Source: an uncultured Acetatifactor sp. (lineage in GTDB: Bacteria; Bacillota; Clostridia; Lachnospirales; Lachnospiraceae). Taken from it: DNA of 42,310 nt. Positions 25,195 through 33,489 of the stretch are shown piece after piece; the stretch's first letter is position 1, and each line of letters begins with the position of its first letter. The DNA is taken from assembly GCA_910586835.1 (NCBI GenBank), contig CAJUJU010000032.1:1-42310 (forward strand), given 5' to 3'. Under the pieces are notes generated by a model. It was not told the DNA's origin. It searched no databases and saw only the letters and a program-made list of their open reading frames with translations. The translations under genes were made by a program, and so were the position numbers.

Positions 25195-26421
25195 ATGGAA
25201 GAAGAGAAAATGTTGACACTTGAAAAATTTGAGGAGGCGGCAGAGATCGTAAAAAAGGTGACGCTGGAGACGAAGCTGATTTACAGCGACTTTCTGAGCG
25301 CCCAGACAGGGAACAAGGTTTATCTCAAGCCGGAAAATCTGCAGTTTACAGGAGCCTATAAGGTGAGAGGCGCATATTATAAAATGAGCACACTGTCTGC
25401 AGAAGAGCGTGCCAGAGGGTTGATTACCGCTTCCGCGGGCAATCATGCCCAGGGTGTTGCCTACGCGGCGAAGTGCTACGGGGCAAAGGCCACCATTGTG
25501 ATGCCTACCACTACGCCGCTGATGAAGGTGAACCGCACGAAGGGCTACGGCGCGGAGGTGGTTCTGCATGGAGACGTGTACGATGAAGCCTGTGCGAAAG
25601 CGTATGAGATGGCAGAGGAGCATGGTTATACCTTCATTCATCCCTTTGACGATCTTGCGGTTGCCACCGGGCAGGGAACCATTGCCATGGAGATTGTAAA
25701 AGAGCTTCCCCTGGTGGATTATATTCTGGTGCCCATCGGCGGAGGCGGGCTTGCCACGGGAGTATCTACCCTTGCAAAGCAGCTGAATCCCAAGATAAAG
25801 GTCATCGGCGTGGAGCCTGCGGGGGCAAACTGTATGCAGGTTTCCCTGACAGAGGATAAGGTTACTACGCTTCCTGGGGTAAATACCATTGCGGACGGCA
25901 CGGCGGTGAAGACCCCCGGTGCAAAGCTGTTTCCCTATATCAAGCAGAATCTGGACGGCATTATCACAGTGGAGGACAGGGAACTGGTAGCCACATTCCT
26001 GGATATGGTGGAAAATCACAAGATGGTGGTAGAGAATTCCGGTCTGCTTGCGGTTGCCGCCCTGAAGCATCTGGACGTGAAGGACAAAAAGGTTGTGCCG
26101 ATTTTAAGCGGCGGGAATATGGATGTAATCATCATGTCCTCCGTAGTGCAGCAGGGCCTGATTCTGAGGGACAGAATTTTTACGGTGTCCGTGCTTCTGC
26201 CGGATAAGCCGGGTGAACTCCACAGGGTGTCCGGCATCATTGCCGGAGTCAGCGGAAATGTAATCAAGCTGGAACACAATCAGTTTGTCTCTATCAACAG
26301 AAATGCTGCGGTGGAGTTAAAAATCACCCTGGAGGCATTTGGCACCGAACATAAGAAGCAGATCATGAAGGCGCTGGAGGAAGAGGGATATTGCCCGAAG
26401 CTGGTAACTACCATGATTTAA
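25195..26421 (+). CDS. ilvA: Threonine ammonia-lyase
   Basis: 408 residues. A PLP enzyme that deaminates threonine to 2-oxobutyrate. The PLP lysine is in FTGAYKVRGA; the phosphate-binding glycine loop is PIGGGGLATG; SAGNHAQGVA is the substrate loop. A C-terminal ACT domain (about 330-408: TVSVLLPDKPGELHRVSGII) suggests allosteric control. The length matches the medium form (TdcB/IlvA with one ACT) used in either catabolism or isoleucine synthesis; no isoleucine genes are adjacent. GGAGG (25183-25187) is 7 bases before ATG 25195. It follows ftsY by 19 bases, possibly in its transcript. Confidence 0.93.
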   Translation: MEEEKMLTLEKFEEAAEIVKKVTLETKLIYSDFLSAQTGNKVYLKPENLQFTGAYKVRGAYYKMSTLSAEERARGLITASAGNHAQGVAYAAKCYGAKATIVMPTTTPLMKVNRTKGYGAEVVLHGDVYDEACAKAYEMAEEHGYTFIHPFDDLAVATGQGTIAMEIVKELPLVDYILVPIGGGGLATGVSTLAKQLNPKIKVIGVEPAGANCMQVSLTEDKVTTLPGVNTIADGTAVKTPGAKLFPYIKQNLDGIITVEDRELVATFLDMVENHKMVVENSGLLAVAALKHLDVKDKKVVPILSGGNMDVIIMSSVVQQGLILRDRIFTVSVLLPDKPGELHRVSGIIAGVSGNVIKLEHNQFVSINRNAAVELKITLEAFGTEHKKQIMKALEEEGYCPKLVTTMI

Positions 26422-26470
26422 CTTTTGTTAATTTTTGAAAGCTGAAAAGAAGTGAAATGATTCACCGATA

Positions 26471-26503
26471 AAATCCGCATATTATAGATATGCGGATTTT
26501 TTT
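26471..26503 (+). terminator. Intrinsic terminator after ilvA
   Basis: AAATCCGCATAT (26471-26482) pairs perfectly with ATATGCGGATTT (26488-26499) around a 5-base loop, followed by a T run to 26503. Confidence 0.85.
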
Positions 26504-26559
26504 GACTCGATTGAAAAGCTCCGGGTCTGGATAAGACAGGAAAGGAAAGGGAATGTGAA

Positions 26560-27465
26560 ATGACAATGACAAAGGAACAGCGGAATGAGATCAGATTCGA
26601 GGAAAAAAAGACGATGAAGCGGCGCGTGCTGGATTATATTGTCATCACCATAGGAGCATTTCTGTATGCTGTCTCGGTAAGCTTTTTTCTGGATCCCAAT
26701 TCCCTGGCGCCGGGAGGCGTCACAGGTATTGCCATTATTTTAAATCACATAACGGGTCTGGAGACCGGAACTTGGCTGTTGGTCATCAACATTCCGATTC
26801 TGGTGCTGGGAACCTGGAAGTTCGGACTGCGGTTTATTCTTTCGACCATGTACTGTACGGCGCTGACCTCCGTGTTTGTGAACCTGCTGGCTCCCTTCGG
26901 GGCACTTACCAGAGATCCCTTTCTGGCGGCACTGGCAGGCGGGGCGCTGATGGCTGTGGGATTGGGGCTTGTGCTGAAGTCCGGTGCTACCACCGGCGGA
27001 ACGGATATCATCATCAAGCTGATCCGCCTTCGATATGCGCATTTGAAGACGGGCAGACTGTTTCTGCTCACGGACGCGGTAATTGTCACCCTTTCTGCGT
27101 TTGTGTTTCAGAACATTGATGTGGCGCTGTATGCCGGCGTGGTGGTCTTTATCAACTCCGTTCTGCTGGATATGGTGTTATATGGGCGCGACGGCGCTAA
27201 GCTGATCTTCATTATCAGTGACAGGCCGGAGGCCATCACAGGGCGGATTCTGTCAGACCTGGATATCGGTGTGACCTATATCACCGGAAGTGGGGCCTAC
27301 AGCGGAAAGGCCAAAAATGTGATTATGTGCGTAATGAAAAAGCAGCTGTCCCCCAAGGCGGAGGAGATCATCAGGGAGGAGGATCCCGGAGCGTTCATGA
27401 TCGTCACCAGCGCCACGGAGATTTTCGGGGAAGGGTATAAAAATATTTTCAGTGAGAGGTTATAA
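26560..27465 (+). CDS. YitT family membrane protein (DUF161/DUF2179)
   Basis: 301 residues. Five or six hydrophobic spans run from residue about 22 to 200, beginning DYIVITIGAFLYAVSVSFFL, and a cytoplasmic DUF2179 domain occupies the last 90 residues (LIFIISDRPEAITGRI ... GAFMIVTSATEIFGEGY). The family motifs LDPNSLAPGGVTGI and LKSGATTGGTDII are present. The transport substrate of YitT proteins is not established; YitT-like proteins are very common and often present in several copies. AAGGAAAGGG is 9 bases upstream of ATG 26560. Confidence 0.9.
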   Translation: MTMTKEQRNEIRFEEKKTMKRRVLDYIVITIGAFLYAVSVSFFLDPNSLAPGGVTGIAIILNHITGLETGTWLLVINIPILVLGTWKFGLRFILSTMYCTALTSVFVNLLAPFGALTRDPFLAALAGGALMAVGLGLVLKSGATTGGTDIIIKLIRLRYAHLKTGRLFLLTDAVIVTLSAFVFQNIDVALYAGVVVFINSVLLDMVLYGRDGAKLIFIISDRPEAITGRILSDLDIGVTYITGSGAYSGKAKNVIMCVMKKQLSPKAEEIIREEDPGAFMIVTSATEIFGEGYKNIFSERL

Positions 27466-27604
27466 TTGCGTATTGACAAAATTTCACCGGGGGAAAATAG
27501 AAGAGAAGATTATGCTATTTTCTGGCAGATTAAGAGGAGGAAGACAAGGCGGGAAAGAGAGAGACAAAAAGGACTCTGAATAGAAAAGAGAGACTGATTT
27601 CGGC

Positions 27605-27640
27605 GGGCATTCTTTTAAACTTTTAAAGGAATGCCCTTTT
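27605..27640 (+). terminator. Intrinsic terminator upstream of the AAA-ATPase gene
   Basis: GGGCATTC (27605-27612) pairs with GAATGCCC (27629-27636), loop of A+T bases that can extend the stem, then TTTT. Confidence 0.7.
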
Positions 27641-27702
27641 GTCTATGCTTCCTGTAGAAGAAAAATATTTGGTGTATATCAAAACACAAAAACAGATTGT
27701 TA

Positions 27703-27731
27703 TTGTATTATTTGTGTTTATTTGTTATACT
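27703..27731 (+). promoter_or_regulatory. Extended -10 promoter of the AAA-ATPase unit
   Basis: TTGTAT (27703-27708) and TATACT (27726-27731) with a 17-base spacer; TG at 27723-27724 gives an extended -10 (TGnTATACT). Confidence 0.55.
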
Positions 27732-27774
27732 TGATTTTAGAAGACAGAATATGCCAAAGTTAGGGGAAATGCAT

Positions 27775-29475
27775 ATGCCGAGGACAGTGAGCATCGGGTG
27801 TCAGGACTTTGAGACCATCCGAAGGGAAGGTTATTTTTATATCGACAAGACCCATTTCATCAGAGAGTGGTGGGAGCGGGGGGACAGTGTGACACTGATT
27901 GCCCGGCCCAGAAGGTTTGGAAAGACTCTGGCTATGAGTATGACGGAGAAGTTTTTTTCTGTTGACTATGCGGAAAGAGGCGACTTGTTTGAGGGACTGT
28001 CCGTGTGGGAGGAGGAGAAATACCGGAGTCTGCAGGGGACCTATCCGGTGATCGCCTTGAGCTTTGCCCGGGTGAAGGAAACTTCCTATGTGAATACCAG
28101 AAAAAGGATTTGTCAGATCATTGCGGAATTGTATGACAAATATGATTTTCTGGCGGACAGCGGGATATTGAATGAAAACGAAAGGGACTATTATGGGAAA
28201 GTTTCGGCTGAGATGGAGGAATATGTTGCGGCGGATTCTCTGAACAGATTGTCCTGTTTCCTGTCCCGCTATTACGCGAAAAAGGTGATTATCCTGCTGG
28301 ACGAGTATGACACGCCCATGCAGGAGGCATATGTGAACGGTTACTGGGAGGAGCTGGTGGCGTTTACCAGGAGTCTGTTCAATGCCTCCTTCAAGACGAA
28401 CCCCTATCTGGAGCGCGCCCTTATGACAGGGATAACCCGTGTGAGCAAGGAATCCATCTTTTCGGATTTGAATAATCTGGAGGTAGTGACCACCACGTCG
28501 GAAAAGTATGGGGACAGCTTCGGTTTTACGGAAAAGGAGGTATTTGAGTCGCTGAAGGAGTTCGGGCTGTGGGAGAAGAAGCAGGAGGTAAAGGTCTGGT
28601 ATGACGGTTTTACCTTCGGGAACTGCCGGGATATCTATAATCCCTGGTCCATCATCAACTACCTGGATAAAGGGAAGGCAGGGGCCTACTGGGCCAACTC
28701 CAGCTCCAACAGTCTGGTGGGAAAGCTGGTGCGGGAGGGCGATAAAAATATCAAGCAGGACTTTGAGAGGCTGCTGCGGGGGGAATCTATCTCTGCGGAG
28801 TTGGAGGAACAGATTATTTACAGTCAGTTGGATGAAGATCAGCAGGCGATTTGGAGCCTTTTGCTTGCCTGCGGTTATCTGAAGGTAAAGGAGATCAAAA
28901 CCTGTTCTTCGGATTATGAGGAGTGGTCGCAGGTCTATGAACTGGAGCTGACAAACTTTGAGGTGAAGGTGATGTTCCGTGCCATGATCCGCAGGTGGTT
29001 CGGAAAGGTTTCGGGGGTGTATAACGATTTCCTGAAGGCTTTGCTGACAGACGACCTGGAGGGCATGAACGAATCTATGAACGAGATTGCCGGAGTGCTG
29101 TTCAGCAGTTTTGACACGGGAAGAAATCCGTCCGGGAGGGCTCAGCCAGAGCGTTTTTATCATGGTTTTGTGCTGGGGCTGTTGGTAGAACTGACAGGCA
29201 GGTATGTCGTCAGTTCTAACCGGGAGAGTGGATTGGGAAGATATGATATCATGCTGGAACCCAGGGAGCAGGGGGAAAGGGCTTATGTGATAGAGTTTAA
29301 GGTGGTGCATACCGGAAGGGGGGAGACGCTGGAGTCTGCGGTGAGTGCTGCGCTGAAACAGATTGAGGAAAAGAAGTATGTATCTGTGCTGAAAAGCAAG
29401 GGCATACCGACCGAACAAATCAGAAAGTATGGTTTTGCGTTTGCGGGAAGCACTGTCCTGATCGGCGGAGGATGA
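27775..29475 (+). CDS. AAA-ATPase-like protein with C-terminal PD-(D/E)XK nuclease-like domain
   Basis: 566 residues. The N-terminal AAA-ATPase-like domain (PF09820 type) has a P-loop variant ARPRRFGKT at residues 43-51 and Walker B KVIILLDEYDTP around 170-181. The C-terminal part (about 500-560) ends with GRYDIMLEPR ... AYVIEFKVV, matching the D...ExK of the PDDEXK_9 nuclease-like family. Such proteins are multi-copy in gut Clostridia and Bacteroidetes; their role is not known. The start at 27775 is favoured by AGGGGA (27762-27767) at 7 bases; ATGs at 27751 and 27769 are in frame. The stop overlaps an ATG of the next frame. Confidence 0.85.
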   Translation: MPRTVSIGCQDFETIRREGYFYIDKTHFIREWWERGDSVTLIARPRRFGKTLAMSMTEKFFSVDYAERGDLFEGLSVWEEEKYRSLQGTYPVIALSFARVKETSYVNTRKRICQIIAELYDKYDFLADSGILNENERDYYGKVSAEMEEYVAADSLNRLSCFLSRYYAKKVIILLDEYDTPMQEAYVNGYWEELVAFTRSLFNASFKTNPYLERALMTGITRVSKESIFSDLNNLEVVTTTSEKYGDSFGFTEKEVFESLKEFGLWEKKQEVKVWYDGFTFGNCRDIYNPWSIINYLDKGKAGAYWANSSSNSLVGKLVREGDKNIKQDFERLLRGESISAELEEQIIYSQLDEDQQAIWSLLLACGYLKVKEIKTCSSDYEEWSQVYELELTNFEVKVMFRAMIRRWFGKVSGVYNDFLKALLTDDLEGMNESMNEIAGVLFSSFDTGRNPSGRAQPERFYHGFVLGLLVELTGRYVVSSNRESGLGRYDIMLEPREQGERAYVIEFKVVHTGRGETLESAVSAALKQIEEKKYVSVLKSKGIPTEQIRKYGFAFAGSTVLIGGG

Positions 29476-29570
29476 GGGCGATCAGGTTTGCCGGAAAGTG
29501 TGTAACGGCACACAAAGAAGTAAAAAGAAATAGAGAAATGGAAAAGAATCAGGGAGGAACAGGAAAGAAG

Positions 29571-30326
29571 ATGGAGATTTTAAAGAAGGTATCCGGGTAC
29601 ATAGCTGCCGTATTGGCACTGGCAGCGGGTGTGCTGGCGTTCTATTTTGTGGATGTGGAGGGGCTGCTGTGGGCTCTGCAGAAGGAGCCGCCGGTGAACA
29701 GCAGCGATATTGTAAGTGCGGACTCGGATGACTGGCTGGGGGATGTTGCAGGCAGAGAGGCGGGTGAAGGAATCCGGTGTCTGACCAGCGGGGAAGAGTG
29801 GGAAGAATTAAACAAGGTGGATTATGTGACGGTAAAGCCCGCACATGTGTACAAAACGGGTGTTTACAAGCTGGCTGACTGGGCGGATCCTTCCAGGCGT
29901 TCCAGAAACGGAACCTACAAGGGTTCCAAGGCCAACACAAAAAAGATGCCCTTCGATTATCTCTGGGGTTACGCGCCCTATTTGGGTATGGAATACAATC
30001 CTTATTACATTGTGGAATTGGAGGACGGAAGCAGAATACTGGCGATGATGAGCCGAAGCGCCGCAAGCCGGGCTTCCCATGGTAAAAGCATGCCGCTTGG
30101 TGTTAAGGAGTATTATGGAGGAAATTCAACCGCGCTGAAGGAAGTCTGTGAGTCCATGGGGGTGTCCATGGAATATTATCTGCGTGCCATTGATGAGGAG
30201 TGGATCGGAGAGCGGGCTCTCTTCATCCTGGTGGGGAAAGCTGTGTGCGGTGTCGCGGCTTTGGCGCTGGTTGTGGTGATAGATTCGGTGGTGGAAAAGA
30301 AACTGAAGAAAAAGAGCGAGGTCTGA
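29571..30326 (+). CDS. Unrecognised membrane protein with two terminal spans
   Basis: 251 residues from ATG 29571. One hydrophobic span lies at about 8-28 (GYIAAVLALAAGVLAFYF) and another near the C terminus (about 213-237, ILVGKAVCGVAALALVVVI), ending in a lysine-rich tail. Between them is a domain of about 180 residues, likely outside the cell, rich in Tyr and acidic residues. I do not recognise it. Start is uncertain: AGGA (29561-29564) favours 29571; 29538 and the ATG overlapping the AAA stop (29472) are in frame, the latter with GGAGG directly abutting. It forms a two-gene unit with the AAA gene, ended by the terminator at 30351. Confidence 0.6.
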   Translation: MEILKKVSGYIAAVLALAAGVLAFYFVDVEGLLWALQKEPPVNSSDIVSADSDDWLGDVAGREAGEGIRCLTSGEEWEELNKVDYVTVKPAHVYKTGVYKLADWADPSRRSRNGTYKGSKANTKKMPFDYLWGYAPYLGMEYNPYYIVELEDGSRILAMMSRSAASRASHGKSMPLGVKEYYGGNSTALKEVCESMGVSMEYYLRAIDEEWIGERALFILVGKAVCGVAALALVVVIDSVVEKKLKKKSEV

Positions 30327-30350
30327 CGATTGCAGGACGGATGCCGGAAA

Positions 30351-30392
30351 AAGAGCGGGTGTCAAGAAAAAATACTTGACACCCGCTCTTTT
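30351..30392 (+). terminator. Strong terminator overlapping the next promoter
   Basis: AAGAGCGGGTGTCAAG (30351-30366) pairs perfectly with CTTGACACCCGCTCTT (30375-30390), 16 bp, loop AAAAAATA, followed by TT. The 3' arm contains the -35 box TTGACA (30376-30381) of the ylxM-ffh promoter. Confidence 0.85.
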
Positions 30393-30404
30393 CTGTAGTA
30401 AGAT
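30376..30404 (+). promoter_or_regulatory. Promoter of ylxM-ffh, embedded in the terminator stem
   Basis: TTGACA (30376-30381) and TAAGAT (30399-30404), 17-base spacer. The -35 hexamer lies in the 3' arm of the terminator hairpin, so termination and initiation share the same bases. ATG 30444 lies 39 bases downstream of the -10. Confidence 0.6.
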
Positions 30405-30443
30405 ACTCAAGGCTGATTAAGTGTTTGCGGGAGTTTTGCGGAA

Positions 30444-30803
30444 ATGAACAGGCTTTATGAACAGACAATGTTATTCGATTTTTACGGAGAACTTCTGACG
30501 GAGCATCAGCGCAGGGTGTACGAGGATGCGGTATATAATGACCTTTCTCTGAGTGAAATCGCGGAGGAACAGGGAATCAGCAGACAGGGCGTACACGATC
30601 TGATCAGAAGATGTGACAGGATTCTTCAGGATTACGAGAGCAAGCTGCACCTGGTGGAGCGGTTTGCAAGGGCCAGAAGTACCGTTGAGGAGATTCGCAG
30701 GCTGGCCTGCGAAGGTGAGGAAACCGCCTCGGGAATTGCAGGGGACGGAGAAAAGCTGCGGCGCATTCAGGCGCTGACAGGGGAGCTTCTGAAGGAACTG
30801 TAG
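30444..30803 (+). CDS. ylxM: UPF0122/YlxM helix-turn-helix protein
   Basis: 119 residues. The N-terminal half is a sigma-70 region 4-like helix-turn-helix (LTEHQRRVYEDAVYNDLSLS through ISRQGVHDLIRRC). YlxM genes nearly always stand directly upstream of ffh, and the family has been linked to SRP function. A weak GCGGGAG lies about 12 bases upstream of ATG 30444. 89 bases separate it from ffh. Confidence 0.92.
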   Translation: MNRLYEQTMLFDFYGELLTEHQRRVYEDAVYNDLSLSEIAEEQGISRQGVHDLIRRCDRILQDYESKLHLVERFARARSTVEEIRRLACEGEETASGIAGDGEKLRRIQALTGELLKEL

Positions 30804-30892
30804 CAGGTTCTGCATTGAAAAGAAAGTGAGTCCTGCGGGAGAAACGGATTGCATCCGGTTCACGGCAGGCAGTTTGGAAAGAGGAGTCACAG

Positions 30893-32257
30893 GTGGCATT
30901 TGAGAGCTTAACGGACAAACTTCAGAATGTATTTAAGAACCTGAGAAGCAAGGGCAGACTTACAGAGGAGGATGTGAAGGCAGCGCTGAAGGAAGTGAAG
31001 ATGGCGCTGTTGGAGGCAGACGTAAGCTTTAAGGTAGTAAAGCAGTTTGTCAAATCCGTGGAAGAGCGTGCGGTTGGGCAGGATGTGATGAACGGGCTGA
31101 ACCCCGGGCAGATGGTCATCAAGATCGTTAACGAGGAACTGATCGCCCTCATGGGCAGTGAGACTACGGAAATAGCCATGCAGCCCGGAAAGTCCATCAC
31201 CGTCATCATGATGGCAGGGCTTCAGGGTGCAGGTAAAACCACGGCCACGGCGAAGATCGCCGGTAAGCTGAAGCAGAAGGGAAAGAAATCTCTGCTTGTA
31301 GCCTGCGACATCTACCGTCCTGCGGCGATAGAACAGCTGCAGATCAACGGACAGAAGCAGGAAGTGGACGTGTTTTCCCTGGGGACAGATCACAAACCTG
31401 TGGAGATTGCCAGGGAGGCTGTCGCCTATGCGGAGAAAAACGGTCATAACGTGGTGATTCTGGATACGGCGGGACGTCTTCATGTGGATGAGGACATGAT
31501 GGCGGAGCTTCAGGAGATCAAGAGCAGTATTGCCGTGCATCAGACGCTTCTGGTGGTGGATGCCATGACCGGTCAGGATGCGGTGAATGTGGCCAAGGAA
31601 TTTGACGATAAAGTAGGGATCGACGGTGTGGTACTCACCAAGCTGGACGGTGATACAAGGGGCGGTGCGGCGCTCTCCATCAAGGCTGTTACCGGAAGGC
31701 CGATCCTGTTTGTGGGTATGGGCGAAAAGCTTTCCGATATGGAGCAGTTCTACCCGGATCGGATGGCGAACCGGATCCTGGGCATGGGAGATGTGCTTTC
31801 CCTCATCGAAAAAGCCCAGGAAAACATCGACCTGGACGAGGACAAGGGCCGGGAGATGGCGGGCAGGATGAAGAAGGGGAAATTCGATTTTGAAGATTAC
31901 CTGGAAAGCATGCGTCAGATGCGGAACATGGGCGGCTTGTCCAGTATCCTGGGGATGCTGCCCGGGATGGGAATCAAGGGCGGAGATCTGGAGTCAATGG
32001 TGGACGAAGGGCAGCTGAAGCGCACGGAAGCCATTGTCCTTTCCATGACAAAAGAGGAGCGGAGAAATCCCAAGCTTCTGAATCCGCAGAGGAAGCACCG
32101 CATTGCAAGAGGTGCGGGTGTGGATATTGCCGCCGTAAACCGTTTTATAAAGCAGTTTGAACAGACCCAGAAGATGATGAAGCAGTTTGGCGGCAGAAGA
32201 CGCAGGCGGGGAGGCTTCGGCGGATTCCCGGGCATGAAGGGTGGTTTCCCTTTTTAA
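30893..32257 (+). CDS. ffh: Signal recognition particle protein Ffh
   Basis: 454 residues. It binds signal sequences and SRP RNA. The N-domain is at 1-90, G1 GLQGAGKTT at 109-117, ACDIYRPAAIEQL, DTAGR, TKLDGDTRGG, then the methionine-rich M domain from about 300 (RQMRNMGGLSSILGMLPGMG), ending in a glycine/arginine-rich tail. It starts with GTG 30893 after GAGGAG (30881-30886) at 6 bases. Length is typical. It precedes rpsP, as usual in Bacillota. The small cytoplasmic RNA gene itself was not seen in the window. Confidence 0.97.
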   Translation: MAFESLTDKLQNVFKNLRSKGRLTEEDVKAALKEVKMALLEADVSFKVVKQFVKSVEERAVGQDVMNGLNPGQMVIKIVNEELIALMGSETTEIAMQPGKSITVIMMAGLQGAGKTTATAKIAGKLKQKGKKSLLVACDIYRPAAIEQLQINGQKQEVDVFSLGTDHKPVEIAREAVAYAEKNGHNVVILDTAGRLHVDEDMMAELQEIKSSIAVHQTLLVVDAMTGQDAVNVAKEFDDKVGIDGVVLTKLDGDTRGGAALSIKAVTGRPILFVGMGEKLSDMEQFYPDRMANRILGMGDVLSLIEKAQENIDLDEDKGREMAGRMKKGKFDFEDYLESMRQMRNMGGLSSILGMLPGMGIKGGDLESMVDEGQLKRTEAIVLSMTKEERRNPKLLNPQRKHRIARGAGVDIAAVNRFIKQFEQTQKMMKQFGGRRRRRGGFGGFPGMKGGFPF

Positions 32258-32331
32258 ATCAGGTGAATGTGTCTGCAAAAAGCAGGCATTCATAATAGAA
32301 AATTCATGTATTCAAATGGAGGAAAAAAGCA

Positions 32332-32577
32332 ATGGCAGTAAAGATCAGATTGAGAAGAATGGGACAGAAGAAGGCGCCTTTTTATAGAATCGTGGTAGCT
32401 GATTCCCGTTCCCCCAGAGACGGAAGATTTATTGAGGAGATCGGCACCTATGATCCCAGCACCGATCCCAGCACCTTCAAGATCAACGAGGAGCTGGCTA
32501 AGAAGTGGCTGGCTAACGGCGCACAGCCTACCGAGCAGGTCGGAAAACTCTTCAAGGCAGCTGGCATTGAAAAATAA
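32332..32577 (+). CDS. rpsP: 30S ribosomal protein S16
   Basis: 81 residues: MAVKIRLRRMGQKKAPFYRI is the standard start, followed by DSRSPRDGRFIEEIGTYDP. Part of the small ribosomal subunit. GGAGG lies upstream; khpA follows by 23 bases. Confidence 0.97.
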   Translation: MAVKIRLRRMGQKKAPFYRIVVADSRSPRDGRFIEEIGTYDPSTDPSTFKINEELAKKWLANGAQPTEQVGKLFKAAGIEK

Positions 32578-32600
32578 TTTTCATTCTTTGGAGGTGGCTT

Positions 32601-32828
32601 ATGAAGGAGCTAATTGAAGTTATCGCAAAAGCGCTTGTAGACAATCCGGATGAGGTTGTTGTAACCGAGAAAACCGAAGGCAGAGATACAGTCATTGAAC
32701 TTCATGTAGCTGCATCCGATATGGGTAAGGTTATCGGCAAACAGGGAAGGATCGCAAAGGCAATCCGCTCTGTTGTGAAGGCGGCATCGTCCAGAGACGA
32801 CAGAAGAGTGGATGTTGAGATCGTATAG
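32601..32828 (+). CDS. khpA: KH-domain RNA-binding protein KhpA
   Basis: 75 residues: one type II KH domain with the GxxG loop in VIGKQGRIAKAIRSVVKAA. The protein (YlqC in Bacillus) pairs with KhpB and binds small RNAs and mRNAs; it affects cell elongation in streptococci. GGAGG is 7 bases upstream of ATG 32601. Order rpsP-khpA-rimM-trmD matches the family. Confidence 0.92.
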   Translation: MKELIEVIAKALVDNPDEVVVTEKTEGRDTVIELHVAASDMGKVIGKQGRIAKAIRSVVKAASSRDDRRVDVEIV

Positions 32829-32853
32829 CTTGCGGCAGTGTTTTGCAGAGAGG

Positions 32854-32898
32854 CGGGAGGAACAGGCAATGTGCATGTCCCTCCCTGTTCTTTCTTTT
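32854..32898 (+). terminator. Terminator-like hairpin between khpA and rimM
   Basis: GAACAGG (32860-32866) pairs with CCTGTTC (32884-32890); an alternative pairing is GGGAGG (32855-32860) with CCTCCC (32880-32885). It is followed by TTTCTTTT. Two competing stems suggest a partial terminator or attenuator that lowers rimM-trmD relative to rpsP. Confidence 0.45.
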
Positions 32899-32970
32899 CC
32901 GGATTAAACCGGGGAGAAGTTCAGGGAAAGGCGATTGCATGGCGGGGCCTGCCCGAAAGGTGTAGGAGAG

Positions 32971-33489
32971 ATGGAAGAGTTTTTTCAGATCGGTATCATA
33001 ACCTCCACCCATGGTCTGAAGGGTGAGGTGAAGGTGTTTCCCACCACGGACGATCCCGGTCGATTCAAGCGTCTGAAGAAGGTCATTGTGGATACGGGAA
33101 AGGAACGTATTGACCTTGAGGCTGAGGGAGCAAAGTTTTTTAAAAAGTTTGTGATCCTGAAATTTAAGGGTCTGGATGACATTAACCAGGTTGAGAAATA
33201 TTGTAAGGCGTCTCTTTTTGTGACGCGGGAAAACGCGGTCAAGCTGAAAAGGGATGAATATTATGTGGCGGATCTGATGGGGCTTACGGTGCAGAATGAG
33301 GACGGAGCGGAGATCGGCGTGCTCAGAGAGGTGATGGAAACCGGGGCGAACGATGTCTATGTCATCGATCTGAAGGACGGAAGGGAGCTGCTGCTGCCTG
33401 CCATCAGACAGTGTGTCCTGGAGGTGGATGTGGCTGCGGGCTATATCAGGATTCATATTTTGGAAGGATTATTGGACGAGGAACAATGA
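32971..33489 (+). CDS. rimM: 16S rRNA processing protein RimM
   Basis: 172 residues. RimM helps mature the 30S head and binds S19. Typical start EEFFQIGIITSTHGLKGEVK with the VFPTTDDPGRF segment, and a PRC-barrel second half (YVADLMGLTVQNEDGAEIG ... NDVYVIDLKDGRELLLP). ATG 32971 has TAGGAG upstream; longer frames from 32935 lack support. Its stop overlaps the trmD start by ATGA (33486-33489), giving coupled translation. Confidence 0.95.
   Translation: MEEFFQIGIITSTHGLKGEVKVFPTTDDPGRFKRLKKVIVDTGKERIDLEAEGAKFFKKFVILKFKGLDDINQVEKYCKASLFVTRENAVKLKRDEYYVADLMGLTVQNEDGAEIGVLREVMETGANDVYVIDLKDGRELLLPAIRQCVLEVDVAAGYIRIHILEGLLDEEQ

Larger units (their letters stand above)
27466..27774 (+). other. 309-base gap before the AAA-ATPase gene
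   Basis: No gene is supported here. It contains a purine-rich stretch with an isolated AGGAGG (about 27533-27539) not followed by a usable frame, the terminator at 27605-27640, and the promoter at 27703-27731. The terminator closes the yitT unit, so the AAA gene starts a separate transcript. Confidence 0.55.

Noticed and set aside
27760..29418. A 552-codon minus-strand frame opposite the AAA gene
   Set aside because: It is the antisense of a gene with clear P-loop and Walker B motifs.
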